NCBI GenBank assembly: GCA_949297285.1
Contig: CASFRL010000001.1
Coordinates: forward strand, 1-56,669
From: an uncultured Bacteroidales bacterium
GTDB taxonomy: Bacteria > Bacteroidota > Bacteroidia > Bacteroidales > Coprobacteraceae
Direction: 5' to 3'
Length of the DNA stretch: 56,669 nt
Shown: piece after piece, positions 44,965-54,529 of the stretch
Numbering within the stretch: the stretch's first letter is position 1
Layout of the letters: each line of letters starts with the position of its first letter
The notes under the pieces: generated by a model
Seen by the model: the letters and a program-made list of their open reading frames with translations, nothing else
Told to the model about the DNA's origin: nothing
Database searches by the model: none
Made by a program: the position numbers and the translations under genes

Positions 44965-45725
44965 CGGGTTATCTTTTTTACCTGATCACACAAGTAGTTA
45001 CACCACAAATCGACTCCGGTCCCTACGGTTGCCGATAGTTCAAAAAAACGAAGATCCGGATTTATTTTCAAAGCATTGTTCCGGATATATTCTACATGAC
45101 TGTCGACATAGGGCAAAAGATCGATCTTATTTATAACACAAACGTCTGCACTTGCAAACATATAAGGATATTTCAATGGCTTATCATCTCCTTCGGTAAC
45201 ACTGATCAGTATTACCCGAAGATTCTCTCCCAGATCAAAAAGAGCCGGACACACCAAATTCCCTACATTCTCGATAAAAAGCAAAGTATTGTCAGAGAGG
45301 TTCATCTCTTTTATGGCACGATGTATCATCAAGGCATCGAGATGACAACCACTCTGGGTATTAATCTGCCGACAAGGAATGGCCAATGCCCGTATGCGGT
45401 CGGCATCATTATCGGTTTGCTGATCGCCTTCAATTACGGCAACCGGAAGTCTCTGACGCAACTCAGAAAGTGACCTTTCCAATAGAGTGGTTTTCCCCGA
45501 TCCGGGAGAACTAACCAAATTAAGTACAAACATCGATTTAGCTTCAAAATAACCCCGATTTCTTGCAGCGACCAAATTATTCTCTGCAAGAATATCCTGT
45601 TCGACAAGATGTTCCCGCCCACTTTCGAGATGATGATCTTCATGCTCATGTGCAATACCTAAAGCATGCATTCTTTCATGAGCGATATCCTTGACTGCAT
45701 GATCGCAGCCACAAGTTCCACACAT
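44961..45725 (-). CDS. hypB: Hydrogenase nickel-incorporation GTPase HypB
   Basis: The 254-residue protein has the N-terminal nickel-binding CGTCGC motif (residues 2-7), then a histidine-rich leader with eight His up to residue 39 that may store nickel, and a SIMIBI GTPase domain: LVSSPGSGKTTLLERSL (71-87), EGDQQTDNDADRIRAL, TQSGCHLDALMI and INKIDLLPY. It hydrolyses GTP while delivering nickel with HypA to the hydrogenase large subunit. It lies 19 nt below hypA. Confidence 0.97.
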   Translation of the reverse strand: MCGTCGCDHAVKDIAHERMHALGIAHEHEDHHLESGREHLVEQDILAENNLVAARNRGYFEAKSMFVLNLVSSPGSGKTTLLERSLSELRQRLPVAVIEGDQQTDNDADRIRALAIPCRQINTQSGCHLDALMIHRAIKEMNLSDNTLLFIENVGNLVCPALFDLGENLRVILISVTEGDDKPLKYPYMFASADVCVINKIDLLPYVDSHVEYIRNNALKINPDLRFFELSATVGTGVDLWCNYLCDQVKKITR

Positions 45726-45744
45726 ATATTTTTAATTTATTGAT

Positions 45745-46086
45745 TTATTCGATTACGAGAGATCGGAGACGAAGTTCCCGACCTCGTAAAAACTCTATTC
45801 CATGAGAATGGCAGCAAGGACAGGGGTCAAACATCGTAACCGGAGAAAAACGGGTTTTACAATCTCGGCAAACAGCCAAAGATTTTATTTCGACAATATT
45901 TATCCGGGCTCCTTCCAATATCGTATTTTGCATGGCAATATTCATAGAAAATTCCAAAGCATCTTTATTGACACCGGCCATTTCTCCGATTTCCAGTTCT
46001 AACTCATTGACTTGAACCGCATTACTTTTTTTTGCTTCTTTCGTTGCTAAGCCAATAATACTCAACGCAATAGATAATTCGTGCAT
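45745..46086 (-). CDS. hypA: Hydrogenase maturation protein HypA (nickel metallochaperone)
   Basis: The 113-residue protein starts MHELSIALSI; Met1-His2-Glu3 is the nickel site. The zinc ribbon is formed by CRDCKTRF (about 73-80) and CPCCHSHG (about 89-96). It works with HypB to insert nickel. It follows hypF by 4 nt. Full length, no missing residue. Confidence 0.97.
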   Translation of the reverse strand: MHELSIALSIIGLATKEAKKSNAVQVNELELEIGEMAGVNKDALEFSMNIAMQNTILEGARINIVEIKSLAVCRDCKTRFSPVTMFDPCPCCHSHGIEFLRGRELRLRSLVIE

Positions 46087-46090
46087 AATT

Positions 46091-48355
46091 CTATCCTCTT
46101 TTTTTTAGAGCGGCAATATAAAGTTGACCAACAGCAATTGCCCCATCATTACAAGGTATTTTCGATGACAAATAGTAGGATATATGTCTATCTGACAACT
46201 GTTTTATTAACAAATTAGTAAGCCTTTTGTTCTGAAAAACTCCACCAGAAAGAATTACAGTTGTTAACTTCTCGGTTTTTATTTTCTGTAAAATAATTTT
46301 TAATAAAATGAGAGCCAGCGTATTATGAAAAGCTGCCGCCATCTCAGATACCGGTACAGACAATTTGCAATCTGCCAAAATTCCATCAAAGAGCGGACGA
46401 AGATCGAACGGATTACGGGAGGAGACCGGATAACAGCGAGATATTCCGTCGTCGGCTATTTGTTCCAACAAAACGGCAGCTTCGGCCTGATAAGTATTTT
46501 CATCACAAATTCCCAAAAGCGAAGCTACGGCATCGAACAGTCGTCCGGCACTCGATGTCAAGGGCGTATTGATACCCCTTTTTAGAATCGTCTCGATCTG
46601 CTTAATCGGTAATGCTCCCAACCGTTGGATAAATGACAAGGGATATTCTGCATTTTCTCCGTATATCGTGTACAAATAAGAGACAGCCATCCTCCACGGA
46701 AATTTTGCAGCGGCGTCTCCTCCGGGCAAAGAAACATAAGGCAAGTGTGCAATTCTTTTATAGGCGAGCGGATTGCAACGAAATATCTCTCCGCCCCAAC
46801 TGCAACCGTCATCGCCATATCCTGTACCATCTAAACAGACCGCTATGACATCTTCGTTCAAACCGTATTCGGCCATTACGGCCGCGGCATGAGCATGGTG
46901 ATGCTGCACTTGCAAAAGAGGGATGCAAAAACGTTGTGCAAACTGCCGTGCCAATTGTGTAGAGAGGTAATCAGGATGTCTATCACAAACCAAATATTGC
47001 GGCGTAAAGCGGAACAGAAGAGACAAACGGTCTAATGCTTCTTGATAAAAATGATATGTTTCTCTATTTTGCAGATCCCCGATATATTGGCTCAGAATTA
47101 TTTCTTTGCCTTTTCCCAACGCGAACATCGTTACCCGTTCGGCTCCAAAAGACAAAATACCTTCGGTCGCAAAGCGGACAGAAAGCGGTTCGGGCGTGAA
47201 CCCTCTCGAACGTCTGACGACACGTGGTTGCAAAGCAATGACCTGGACAATCGAATCATCTACCCGATTATAAATATCCCGATTATGTTCTACAAACAGG
47301 TCTACTTCTTTAAACAAATCGGATAAAGCAGCATCGTTATCGGTCAATATGGGATTGTCTCCACGATTGCCGCTTGTCACGACCAGCGATTTTAATTGGG
47401 ACGAAGCAAACAGATGGTAATGTACGGGCAGATATGGCAACATCGCACCGACGGTTTGATATCCGTCGTTAAGGCCTTTCCCTATTTTTTTCTTTTCAGC
47501 AAGTAAAACAATCGGCCGCCGCCACGAAGAAAGGGTTTCTTCCTCCAACTGATCGATTATCAAATAATTACTCAAAGCCGAAATATCCGGGAACATTATG
47601 GCGAAAGGCTTTTTATACCTTCTTTTAATTTCCCGCATACGCCGAACAGCAGCCTCATTTTCTGCATTACAAATCAGATTAAACCCTCCCAACCCTTTCA
47701 GTGCAACAATTCCGCCTTGTCGCAAAATCGCAGCCATGCGGGAAAGTATCTCTTCATAGTCGGAGGTTTCATATCCGCTTTTCATCATTAAATGATAATG
47801 CGGACCACAATGGTTGCAGGCTACCGGTTGAGCGTGAAAACGTCGATTTCGGACATCTGTATATTCCGATTCACACTCCGGACACATTTTGAATACCGAC
47901 ATCGTAGTCCCCGCCCTGTCGTAAGGGATCGTTTTTATTATCGAAAAACGGGGGCCACAATGGGTGCAATTGATAAACGGATAGCGAATGCGATGCGGTT
48001 GCACGACCATATCGTGCAAACACTCTTTACACACGGCAATATCGGGACTGATGCGAGTCACGCTGCTATCGACTTCACGGCTGGGTGCAATAAAAAAATC
48101 GGATAAAGGTTTTATAAACGGTTTTTCAAGTACAACTACCGATTCTATTTCGGCAACCTCAGGTTTATGCGAGGTCAAACCTTTAACAAATTCATCTTTT
48201 TGAACCGGGGTTGCCTGTATCATCACAAAAACGCCGTCATTACGGTTATCTACATAACCGCGCAAATGCATATTTGTGGCCAAGCGATACACAAAAGGAC
48301 GAAATCCTACTCCTTGAACCAGCCCTTTAATGTGTATATTATATTGATTAATCAT
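46091..48355 (-). CDS. hypF: Carbamoyltransferase HypF, CN-ligand synthesis
   Basis: The 754-residue protein has, in order, an acylphosphatase-like domain (KGLVQGVGFRPFVYRLA, about residues 10-26), two zinc fingers (CKECLHDM, CTHCGPRF, CPECESEY and CNHCGPHY, about 105-185), a YrdC domain (GGIVALKGLGGFNLICNAEN), and a Kae1-like carbamoyltransferase domain (HHHAHAAAVMAEYG, AVCLDGTGYGDDGCSWGGEI). It uses carbamoyl phosphate and ATP to make the thiocarbamate on HypE that becomes cyanide. The ATG at 48355 is used, with AAGGATAATAG just upstream; the longer frame adds 13 unlikely residues. It is divergent from hypC. Confidence 0.96.
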   Translation of the reverse strand: MINQYNIHIKGLVQGVGFRPFVYRLATNMHLRGYVDNRNDGVFVMIQATPVQKDEFVKGLTSHKPEVAEIESVVVLEKPFIKPLSDFFIAPSREVDSSVTRISPDIAVCKECLHDMVVQPHRIRYPFINCTHCGPRFSIIKTIPYDRAGTTMSVFKMCPECESEYTDVRNRRFHAQPVACNHCGPHYHLMMKSGYETSDYEEILSRMAAILRQGGIVALKGLGGFNLICNAENEAAVRRMREIKRRYKKPFAIMFPDISALSNYLIIDQLEEETLSSWRRPIVLLAEKKKIGKGLNDGYQTVGAMLPYLPVHYHLFASSQLKSLVVTSGNRGDNPILTDNDAALSDLFKEVDLFVEHNRDIYNRVDDSIVQVIALQPRVVRRSRGFTPEPLSVRFATEGILSFGAERVTMFALGKGKEIILSQYIGDLQNRETYHFYQEALDRLSLLFRFTPQYLVCDRHPDYLSTQLARQFAQRFCIPLLQVQHHHAHAAAVMAEYGLNEDVIAVCLDGTGYGDDGCSWGGEIFRCNPLAYKRIAHLPYVSLPGGDAAAKFPWRMAVSYLYTIYGENAEYPLSFIQRLGALPIKQIETILKRGINTPLTSSAGRLFDAVASLLGICDENTYQAEAAVLLEQIADDGISRCYPVSSRNPFDLRPLFDGILADCKLSVPVSEMAAAFHNTLALILLKIILQKIKTEKLTTVILSGGVFQNKRLTNLLIKQLSDRHISYYLSSKIPCNDGAIAVGQLYIAALKKRG

Positions 48356-48427
48356 TCTATTATCCTTAATTGTGAATAAACAAAAACATATCAAAATTTG
48401 TTCATAAAGGAATAAAATGTAAATATC
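48356..48427. promoter_or_regulatory. Divergent control region of the hyp/hya operons
   Basis: Only 72 bp separate the hypF and hypC starts, so both promoters must lie here. An imperfect inverted repeat, GTGAATAAAC at 48372-48381 and ATTTGTTCAT at 48396-48405, matches in about 8 of 10 positions and could be a shared regulator site. No clean TAnnTTTG box is found on either strand. Confidence 0.35.
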
Positions 48428-48691
48428 ATGTGTTTAGCCATTCCCGGTAAAGTAATATCCGTAGAAAATCCCGAAAATGAGGGGTTAAAAACGGCAATCG
48501 TCGATTTTGGAGGAATACTCAAGAATATTTGTGTAGAATGGATAGATGTGTCTCCCGGAGAATATATCCTTGCCCATGCCGGCGTTGCCTTGACAAAAAT
48601 AGACGACAAAGAGGCCAAAGAAACCTTGAAAGATTTTGAAACCATAGCTTTACATACTGAACGTATAAACCCCAAAGATGATGTTCGATGA
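48428..48691 (+). CDS. hypC: Hydrogenase maturation chaperone HypC
   Basis: The 87-residue protein begins MCLAIPGKVISV; Cys2 is the essential residue that holds the Fe(CN)2CO precursor. It forms a complex with HypD and carries the iron unit to the large subunit. Its stop overlaps the start of hypD by 14 nt, so translation is coupled. First gene of the seven-gene rightward operon. Confidence 0.97.
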   Translation: MCLAIPGKVISVENPENEGLKTAIVDFGGILKNICVEWIDVSPGEYILAHAGVALTKIDDKEAKETLKDFETIALHTERINPKDDVR

Positions 48692-49757
48692 ATTTAAAAG
48701 TCCCGAGAAAGCAAAAATTTTATTAGACGCAATACACAAAACGGCCCGGCATCAATGGCACATTATGGAGATATGCGGGGGACAAACCCACGCCATAGCC
48801 CGCTATCGGATAGAGTCTTTGCTGCCCGACAGCATAAAACTGATACACGGTCCCGGATGTCCGGTATGCGTCACACCGATATCGACTATCGATAATGCCA
48901 TAAAACTGGCATCAAGGAAAGATGTCATTTTTACTTCGTTCGGAGATATGTTACGGGTGCCGGGATCTCGATATGATCTATTGGAGATCAAAGCCCGGGG
49001 AGGTGATATTCGTATAATTTACTCACCGTTAGAGGCGTTGCGCATAGCCATGGAGCATCCCAACCGTGAAGTCGTTTTTTTCGGTATCGGATTTGAGACA
49101 ACGGCTCCCGTTCATGCGCTCACTATTGCTGAAGCCCACCGAAGAAAGATCGGGAACTTCTCGATACTGACCTCTTTGTTTACCGTACCGCAGGTCATCA
49201 CAGCCATTGCTCAAGACAAAGGCTGTGTATTGAACGGCATTTTGGCAGCCGGCCATGTCTGTGCCATTACCGGAACTACTGAATATGAAAAACTGGCAAA
49301 ACGATTAAGACTGCCTATATCTGTAACCGGATTCGAACCATTCGATCTGCTATGGGGCATATATACTTGCATAAATCAATTGGAGAATCACGAATATTGC
49401 GTAAAAAATGCTTATAAACGGATCGTCAGCCGTGAAGGTAATCTGAAGGCTCTTCGAATAATCGATGAGATTTTCGAAACTTGCGACCGGGAATGGAGAG
49501 GTATGGGTAAGATAAAAAACAGCGGCTACCAAATACGCCGTGAATATGAACAATACGATGCTCTAAAGCGTTTTAATATAAAAAGCGATAATAAAAAAGA
49601 GATTACTATATGCCAGGCCGGAGAGATCATGAAAGGAAAAATAACACCTGTTCAATGTAAGCAATTCGGGAATTGTTGTACACCAGAACATCCTCTGGGA
49701 GCTCCCATGGTATCGTCTGAAGGTGCATGCGCCGCCTATTATCGTTACAACATTTAA
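48678..49757 (+). CDS. hypD: Hydrogenase maturation protein HypD
   Basis: The 359-residue protein has EICGGQTHAIARYRIESLLP and the cysteine-rich site LIHGPGCPVCVTPI, GFETTAPVHA, and a C-terminal [4Fe-4S] region with CKQFGNCCTPEHPLGAPMVS. It binds HypC and assembles the Fe(CN)2CO unit. It can start at 48678 or the next ATG, 48681. hypE begins 12 nt after its stop. Confidence 0.97.
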   Translation: MMFDEFKSPEKAKILLDAIHKTARHQWHIMEICGGQTHAIARYRIESLLPDSIKLIHGPGCPVCVTPISTIDNAIKLASRKDVIFTSFGDMLRVPGSRYDLLEIKARGGDIRIIYSPLEALRIAMEHPNREVVFFGIGFETTAPVHALTIAEAHRRKIGNFSILTSLFTVPQVITAIAQDKGCVLNGILAAGHVCAITGTTEYEKLAKRLRLPISVTGFEPFDLLWGIYTCINQLENHEYCVKNAYKRIVSREGNLKALRIIDEIFETCDREWRGMGKIKNSGYQIRREYEQYDALKRFNIKSDNKKEITICQAGEIMKGKITPVQCKQFGNCCTPEHPLGAPMVSSEGACAAYYRYNI

Positions 49758-49768
49758 TAATAAACATA

Positions 49769-50809
49769 ATGAAATCGGTACAATGTCCTATTCCCAAACA
49801 AAGATATGACCGGGTTATGCTCGGCCACGGCAGCGGAGGGACTCTTACTCAAAGTCTGATCGACGAAATATTCTATCCGGCATTCAAGAACCCGTTTCTG
49901 CAACAGCAGCACGACGGATCGATATTGCCTCTTCTGTCTCAACATATAGCTTTTACAACCGACTCTTTTGTCGTATCACCGATTTTTTTCCCGGGAGGCA
50001 ATATCGGTGATTTGGCTGTAAACGGTACGGTAAACGACCTTTTATGCTGCGGAGCCACACCTCTTTATCTATCGGCCGGATTTATTCTGGAAGAAGGGTT
50101 GCTTTTGGATGATTTGAAAAAAATCGTAGCCACAATGGCAAAAGCAGCTGAAAAAGCCGGAGTCACAATCGTTACCGGTGATACCAAAGTGGTAGAAAAA
50201 GGTAAATGCGACGGTATTTATATCAACACAAGCGGTATAGGCACCGTACCTTCCAACATCAATATCTCACCTAAACGGGCTACCGAAGGCGATATCATTA
50301 TCGCTACGGGATTTGTCGGCGACCACGGCATTTGCATCTTATCGACTCGGGAAAATCTCGGATTCGAATCTGAGATAAAAAGCGACACGGCTGCATTGCG
50401 AAGTATGGTGGTATCCTTACTGTCAGAAATTCCGGACATTCATGTGCTACGCGATGCGACACGAGGCGGAATTGCCTCTACCCTAAACGAAATAGCAGAA
50501 ACGGCACAAGTGTGCATCGAACTTGAAGAGACTCAAATACCGGTCAGAGAATCGGTATCTGCGGTATGCAACTTACTCGGACTTGATCCGCTATACGTTG
50601 CGAATGAAGGGGTATTGCTGGTGATCGTTCGTCCGGAAGAGGCCGAGCATGCTCTAAGCATCATACGAAACAGCCCAAACGGGCACGATGCGGAAATTAT
50701 CGGGAAAGTCGTAAAAGGATCGCCCGGAGAAGTATATATAAATACCCTCTTCGGTTCTTCCCGAATCATCGGCAGACTATCGGGAGAGCAATTACCCAGA
50801 ATATGTTGA
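49769..50809 (+). CDS. hypE: Hydrogenase maturation protein HypE (thiocarboxamide dehydratase)
   Basis: The 346-residue PurM-like ATPase has MLGHGSGGTLTQSLIDEIF near the start, VTGDTKVVEKGKCDGIYINT, RDATRGGIASTLNEIAE, and the invariant C-terminus PRIC, whose Cys receives the carbamoyl group from HypF and dehydrates it to cyanide. The ATG at 49769 is used, because the longer frame overlaps hypD by 31 nt. hyaA follows after 16 nt. Confidence 0.97.
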   Translation: MKSVQCPIPKQRYDRVMLGHGSGGTLTQSLIDEIFYPAFKNPFLQQQHDGSILPLLSQHIAFTTDSFVVSPIFFPGGNIGDLAVNGTVNDLLCCGATPLYLSAGFILEEGLLLDDLKKIVATMAKAAEKAGVTIVTGDTKVVEKGKCDGIYINTSGIGTVPSNINISPKRATEGDIIIATGFVGDHGICILSTRENLGFESEIKSDTAALRSMVVSLLSEIPDIHVLRDATRGGIASTLNEIAETAQVCIELEETQIPVRESVSAVCNLLGLDPLYVANEGVLLVIVRPEEAEHALSIIRNSPNGHDAEIIGKVVKGSPGEVYINTLFGSSRIIGRLSGEQLPRIC

Positions 50810-50825
50810 AATAAAAAAAATCGAT

Positions 50826-51998
50826 ATGGAAACAAAAAGTTTTTATCAGGAACTCATGGATAAAGGATACTCCAGACGCGACTTCCTTAAATTCTGCGGA
50901 ATGATGGGAGCCATGCTCGGCCTACAAAGCTCGGGGGTCGCTCAAGTGGTCGATGCTCTGCAAAGCAAACCGAGAAAACCGGTCTTGTGGTATCATTTTC
51001 AAGAGTGTACCTGTTGCAGTGAATCATTTTTACGTTCATCCCATCCCTTGGTAGGACAAATTTTGTTGGAAATGATTTCGCTGGACTATTCCGATACATT
51101 GATGGCCGCTTCGGGAGAACAGGCTGAAGAGGTGCGTCGTCAAGCCATGCAAGAAAACTACGGACACTATATTATGATCGTAGAAGGGTCTGTTCCGTTA
51201 GGTAATCCCGGTTACTGCACAATAGCCGGACATGATGCCAAGTCGATCTTCGAAGAAGGTGCCGCAGGAGCCGAAGCCATTATCGCTTGGGGTAATTGTG
51301 CTTCATCGGGATGCATACAACATGCTTATCCCAACCCGACTAAGGCAGAGCCGGTGCATAAAATATATTCGGGGAAACCTGTTATCAACGTACAAGGCTG
51401 TCCACCCATCGCCGATGTCATGGCCGGAGTCATCACTTACATATTAACGTTCGACAGACTTCCGGAATTAGATAACATGGGACGTCCGACGGTATTCTAC
51501 GGAAGGCGGATACACGACACCTGTTATCGCCGTCCGGCCTATGATGCCGGGCTATTCGTACAATCGTTCGATGATGAGAATGCCAAAAAAGGTTATTGCC
51601 TTTACTACATGGGATGCAAAGGTCCGAACACATTCAACTCTTGTGCCGTGATCAAATGGAACAACAGCATCAGTTATCCTATTCAATCGGGGCATGGCTG
51701 CATCGGTTGTTCTGAGCCCAATTTCTGGGACTACGGACCGCTTTACAGCCATATCCCGTATGTACACGGTATCGGCATAGAAGCAACGGCCGATAAAATA
51801 GGCGCCGGATTAAGCGCCGTAGCTTTAGGTGGCGTATTGGCCCATGCAATAGTAACCAATATTCAAAAGCATAAACTGATCAAGAACCAAATGGATGATC
51901 TGAGCCTGAACGAGAAAGAGTTTGAAGAAACCGAATCTCATTTAGCGAGTGAAAAAGAGAAAATCGATCAAGAAATAAAATCAGAAAAGAAATCGTAA
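50826..51998 (+). CDS. hyaA: [NiFe]-hydrogenase group 1 small subunit with [4Fe-3S]-type cysteine set
   Basis: The 390-residue protein has a Tat signal, SRRDFLKFCGMMGAMLGL (residues 16-33). The proximal-cluster region holds Cys61, Cys63 and Cys64 in QECTCCSESF, Cys158 and Cys163 in WGNCASSGCIQ, and Cys192 in VQGCPPI. These match Cys17/19/20/115/120/149 of E. coli HyaA, including the two extra cysteines of oxygen-tolerant enzymes. Glu120 corresponds to Glu76. Distal and medial cluster ligands follow (IHDTCYRR, KGYCLYYMGCKGP, HGCIGCSE). A C-terminal membrane helix (about 325-345) anchors it, and a charged tail of about 40 residues ends it. It should transfer electrons from H2 to HyaC in the periplasm. 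Confidence 0.95.
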   Translation: METKSFYQELMDKGYSRRDFLKFCGMMGAMLGLQSSGVAQVVDALQSKPRKPVLWYHFQECTCCSESFLRSSHPLVGQILLEMISLDYSDTLMAASGEQAEEVRRQAMQENYGHYIMIVEGSVPLGNPGYCTIAGHDAKSIFEEGAAGAEAIIAWGNCASSGCIQHAYPNPTKAEPVHKIYSGKPVINVQGCPPIADVMAGVITYILTFDRLPELDNMGRPTVFYGRRIHDTCYRRPAYDAGLFVQSFDDENAKKGYCLYYMGCKGPNTFNSCAVIKWNNSISYPIQSGHGCIGCSEPNFWDYGPLYSHIPYVHGIGIEATADKIGAGLSAVALGGVLAHAIVTNIQKHKLIKNQMDDLSLNEKEFEETESHLASEKEKIDQEIKSEKKS

Positions 51999-52010
51999 TA
52001 AAAAACAACT

Positions 52011-53729
52011 ATGAGTACACGTATTGTCGTTGATCCGATCACTCGGATCGAGGGTCATTTAAGGATAGAAGCAGATGTAGAAAATGGTGTTATCAAAGAT
52101 GCTTTTTCTACCGGAACCATGGTACGCGGAATCGAGATCATTGCTCAAAATCGTGATCCGAGAGAGGTGTGGGCATATGTGGGACGCGTCTGCGGAGTAT
52201 GTACGTCCATTCACTCGCTCGCTTCGGTTCGGGCGGTCGAAAATGCACTGAACATAGTGATTCCTCCAAACGCAGAACGTGTGCGAAACCTCATGCAGAT
52301 AGCATTAACGGAACAAGACCATGTCGTGCACTTTTATCAATTACAAGCATTAGACTGGATCGATGTGCTTTCTGCCTTAAAAGCCGATCCGAAAAAGACC
52401 GCCGCCATTGCCCAAAATATTTCGGCATGGCCCAAAAGCTCGATCGGCTATTTTTCGGATGTCCAGAAAAGAATCAAAAAATTCGTCGAATCGAGCAAAC
52501 TCGGGATTTTCTCAAACGGATACTGGGGACATCCGGCATACAAACTGCCACCTGAAGTCAATTTACTGGGAGTAGCTCATTATCTCGAAGCATTGGAGGT
52601 ACAAAAAGACATTGTAAAAGTACAAACCATCTTTGGCGGGAAAAATCCTCATCCCAACTATTTGGTCGGAGGTATGGCTTGTGCGGTCAATATCAACGAT
52701 CCGAATGCCATCAACTTGGAACGGCTCAGTTACGTCGCCGAAATTATCCAGACAACCCAAAATTTTGTCCAGCAGGTTTACCTTCCCGATGTATTGGCAA
52801 TCGCCTCGTATTATCCGGAATGGACACATATCGGGGGCGGATTGCGAAATTACATTTCTTATGGAGACTACCCTACGGGAAATTACGGTGAACTAAGCAC
52901 GTACAAAAGCCCGAGAGGGATCATCGTCAATCGAGATTTGAGCCATATCGAAGATTTCGACCCTTATGCAATGGATGGCCTTCAAGAATATGTAAACAAC
53001 TCATGGTATAATTACAGCCAAGGCAAAGAGACCGGCTTGCATCCTTCTATCGGAGAAACCGTCTTAAACTATACCGGACCGACTCCGCCCTATCAATATT
53101 TGGATAACACACAACCATATAGCTGGATAAAAACGCCTCGCTATAAAAACTTGCCCATGGAAACAGGGCCTTTGGCACGAATAATTATCGGCTATGCTTC
53201 GGGACGTGAAGATTATAAAGAGTTGACCGATCGCTGTCTAAAGCAGTTGAATGTTCCTTTTGAAGCCATGTATTCAACCGTAGGGAGGACTTTGGCCCGA
53301 GCTATAGAGTCGAGTTTATTGGCCGATTGGATGCAAGATTTTTATATTCAATTATTACAGAATATAAAGTCTGGCGATTACAGGATGTTTAACAATATCC
53401 ATTGGAATCCCTCTACATGGCCGCAAAGCGCACAAGGAATCGGTCTGGCAGAAGCTCCCCGCGGATCGCTGGCCCACTACGTCAATATAGAAAACAAGCA
53501 GGTAAAGAATTATCAAATGGTAGTCCCGACAACATGGAATGCCTCGCCAAGAGATCCTAACGGACAACGTTCTGCTTTCGAAGAGTCATTGTTGGGAACC
53601 CCCGTACACGATACTACCGCTCCGCTGGAGATTATCCGAACCATTCATTCGTTCGACCCATGTATGGCATGCGCCGTGCACTTGTACGACGAAGAGGGAA
53701 AACATATACATCAATTCGATACACTATAA
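52011..53729 (+). CDS. hyaB: [NiFe]-hydrogenase group 1 large subunit
   Basis: The 572-residue catalytic subunit has the L1 motif GRVCGVCTSIHSLASVRAVE, with nickel ligands Cys61 and Cys64, and the L2 motif DPCMACAVH, with Cys551 and Cys554, ending at His557. The last 15 residues (LYDEEGKHIHQFDTL) form a typical cleavable extension, removed by HyaD after metal insertion. It has no signal peptide and is carried through the Tat system with HyaA. It oxidises H2 (probably physiological uptake). hyaC follows 14 nt later. Confidence 0.97.
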   Translation: MSTRIVVDPITRIEGHLRIEADVENGVIKDAFSTGTMVRGIEIIAQNRDPREVWAYVGRVCGVCTSIHSLASVRAVENALNIVIPPNAERVRNLMQIALTEQDHVVHFYQLQALDWIDVLSALKADPKKTAAIAQNISAWPKSSIGYFSDVQKRIKKFVESSKLGIFSNGYWGHPAYKLPPEVNLLGVAHYLEALEVQKDIVKVQTIFGGKNPHPNYLVGGMACAVNINDPNAINLERLSYVAEIIQTTQNFVQQVYLPDVLAIASYYPEWTHIGGGLRNYISYGDYPTGNYGELSTYKSPRGIIVNRDLSHIEDFDPYAMDGLQEYVNNSWYNYSQGKETGLHPSIGETVLNYTGPTPPYQYLDNTQPYSWIKTPRYKNLPMETGPLARIIIGYASGREDYKELTDRCLKQLNVPFEAMYSTVGRTLARAIESSLLADWMQDFYIQLLQNIKSGDYRMFNNIHWNPSTWPQSAQGIGLAEAPRGSLAHYVNIENKQVKNYQMVVPTTWNASPRDPNGQRSAFEESLLGTPVHDTTAPLEIIRTIHSFDPCMACAVHLYDEEGKHIHQFDTL

Positions 53730-53743
53730 TAAGCCAAACAGTC

Positions 53744-54529
53744 ATGATCAGCAAAAAAGCCCATTTAAGAGAAGTTTATGTATGGCAATTACCTGTCAGA
53801 ATTTTCCACTGGGTAAATGCATTCACCATAACAATACTGTGTATCACCGGATATATCATCGGCGATCCACCCGCTATCATGCACGGCACAGCGCCGGAGT
53901 TTAACTATTGGTTCGGATGGGTACGACTGACTCATTTCATAGCGGCATTTATTTTTATTCTCAATTTTCTGGTACGCATTTACTGGTTTTTTGCCGGAAA
54001 TACATTTTCCCGATGGCCAAACTATATTCCATTGACCAAAAAGCAATGGAAAGGTATTTTCGAAACAACTAAAGTCGATGTTTTACTATTGTCGCCAAAA
54101 CCTATTTATGACATCGGACACAATAGTCTCGCAGCATTCACCTATTTCGGACTATTCCTCATCATGATCATACAGTCGGTTACAGGCTTGGCAATGTTTT
54201 ATGTAGATTCGGATAGCATTTTAGCGCCTTTTTTCAGTAAACTGTTAATTATTATGGGCGGATTTTATCCGGTACGTAACATACATCATATTCTAATGTG
54301 GGCATTTATATTATTTGCTATCGTACATATCTATCTGGTATTTTATCACGACTATATCGAACGGAACGGAATAGCTTCGTCGATCATCGGTGGCTGGAAA
54401 TTTATAGATGAACGTCTCGTGAAGGAATCTGAAACGGAACAAAAAATGAAACAGCGCATCATTCTTGAGAAAGAAAAAGAAAAACGACTCAAGAAAAACA
54501 AGGCCTACAAAGAGACAAACAACGAATGA
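53744..54529 (+). CDS. hyaC: Hydrogenase cytochrome b subunit
   Basis: The 261-residue inner-membrane protein has four membrane helices with heme-ligand histidines in VWQLPVRIFHWVNAF, VRLTHFIAAFIF and IHHILMWAFILFAIVHIYLV. It passes electrons from HyaA to the quinone pool, most likely menaquinone. The last 45 residues are highly basic and charged (cytoplasmic). The ATG at 53744 is used; a longer frame from 53660 overlaps hyaB. The stop overlaps the hyaD start in ATGA. Confidence 0.95.
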   Translation: MISKKAHLREVYVWQLPVRIFHWVNAFTITILCITGYIIGDPPAIMHGTAPEFNYWFGWVRLTHFIAAFIFILNFLVRIYWFFAGNTFSRWPNYIPLTKKQWKGIFETTKVDVLLLSPKPIYDIGHNSLAAFTYFGLFLIMIIQSVTGLAMFYVDSDSILAPFFSKLLIIMGGFYPVRNIHHILMWAFILFAIVHIYLVFYHDYIERNGIASSIIGGWKFIDERLVKESETEQKMKQRIILEKEKEKRLKKNKAYKETNNE

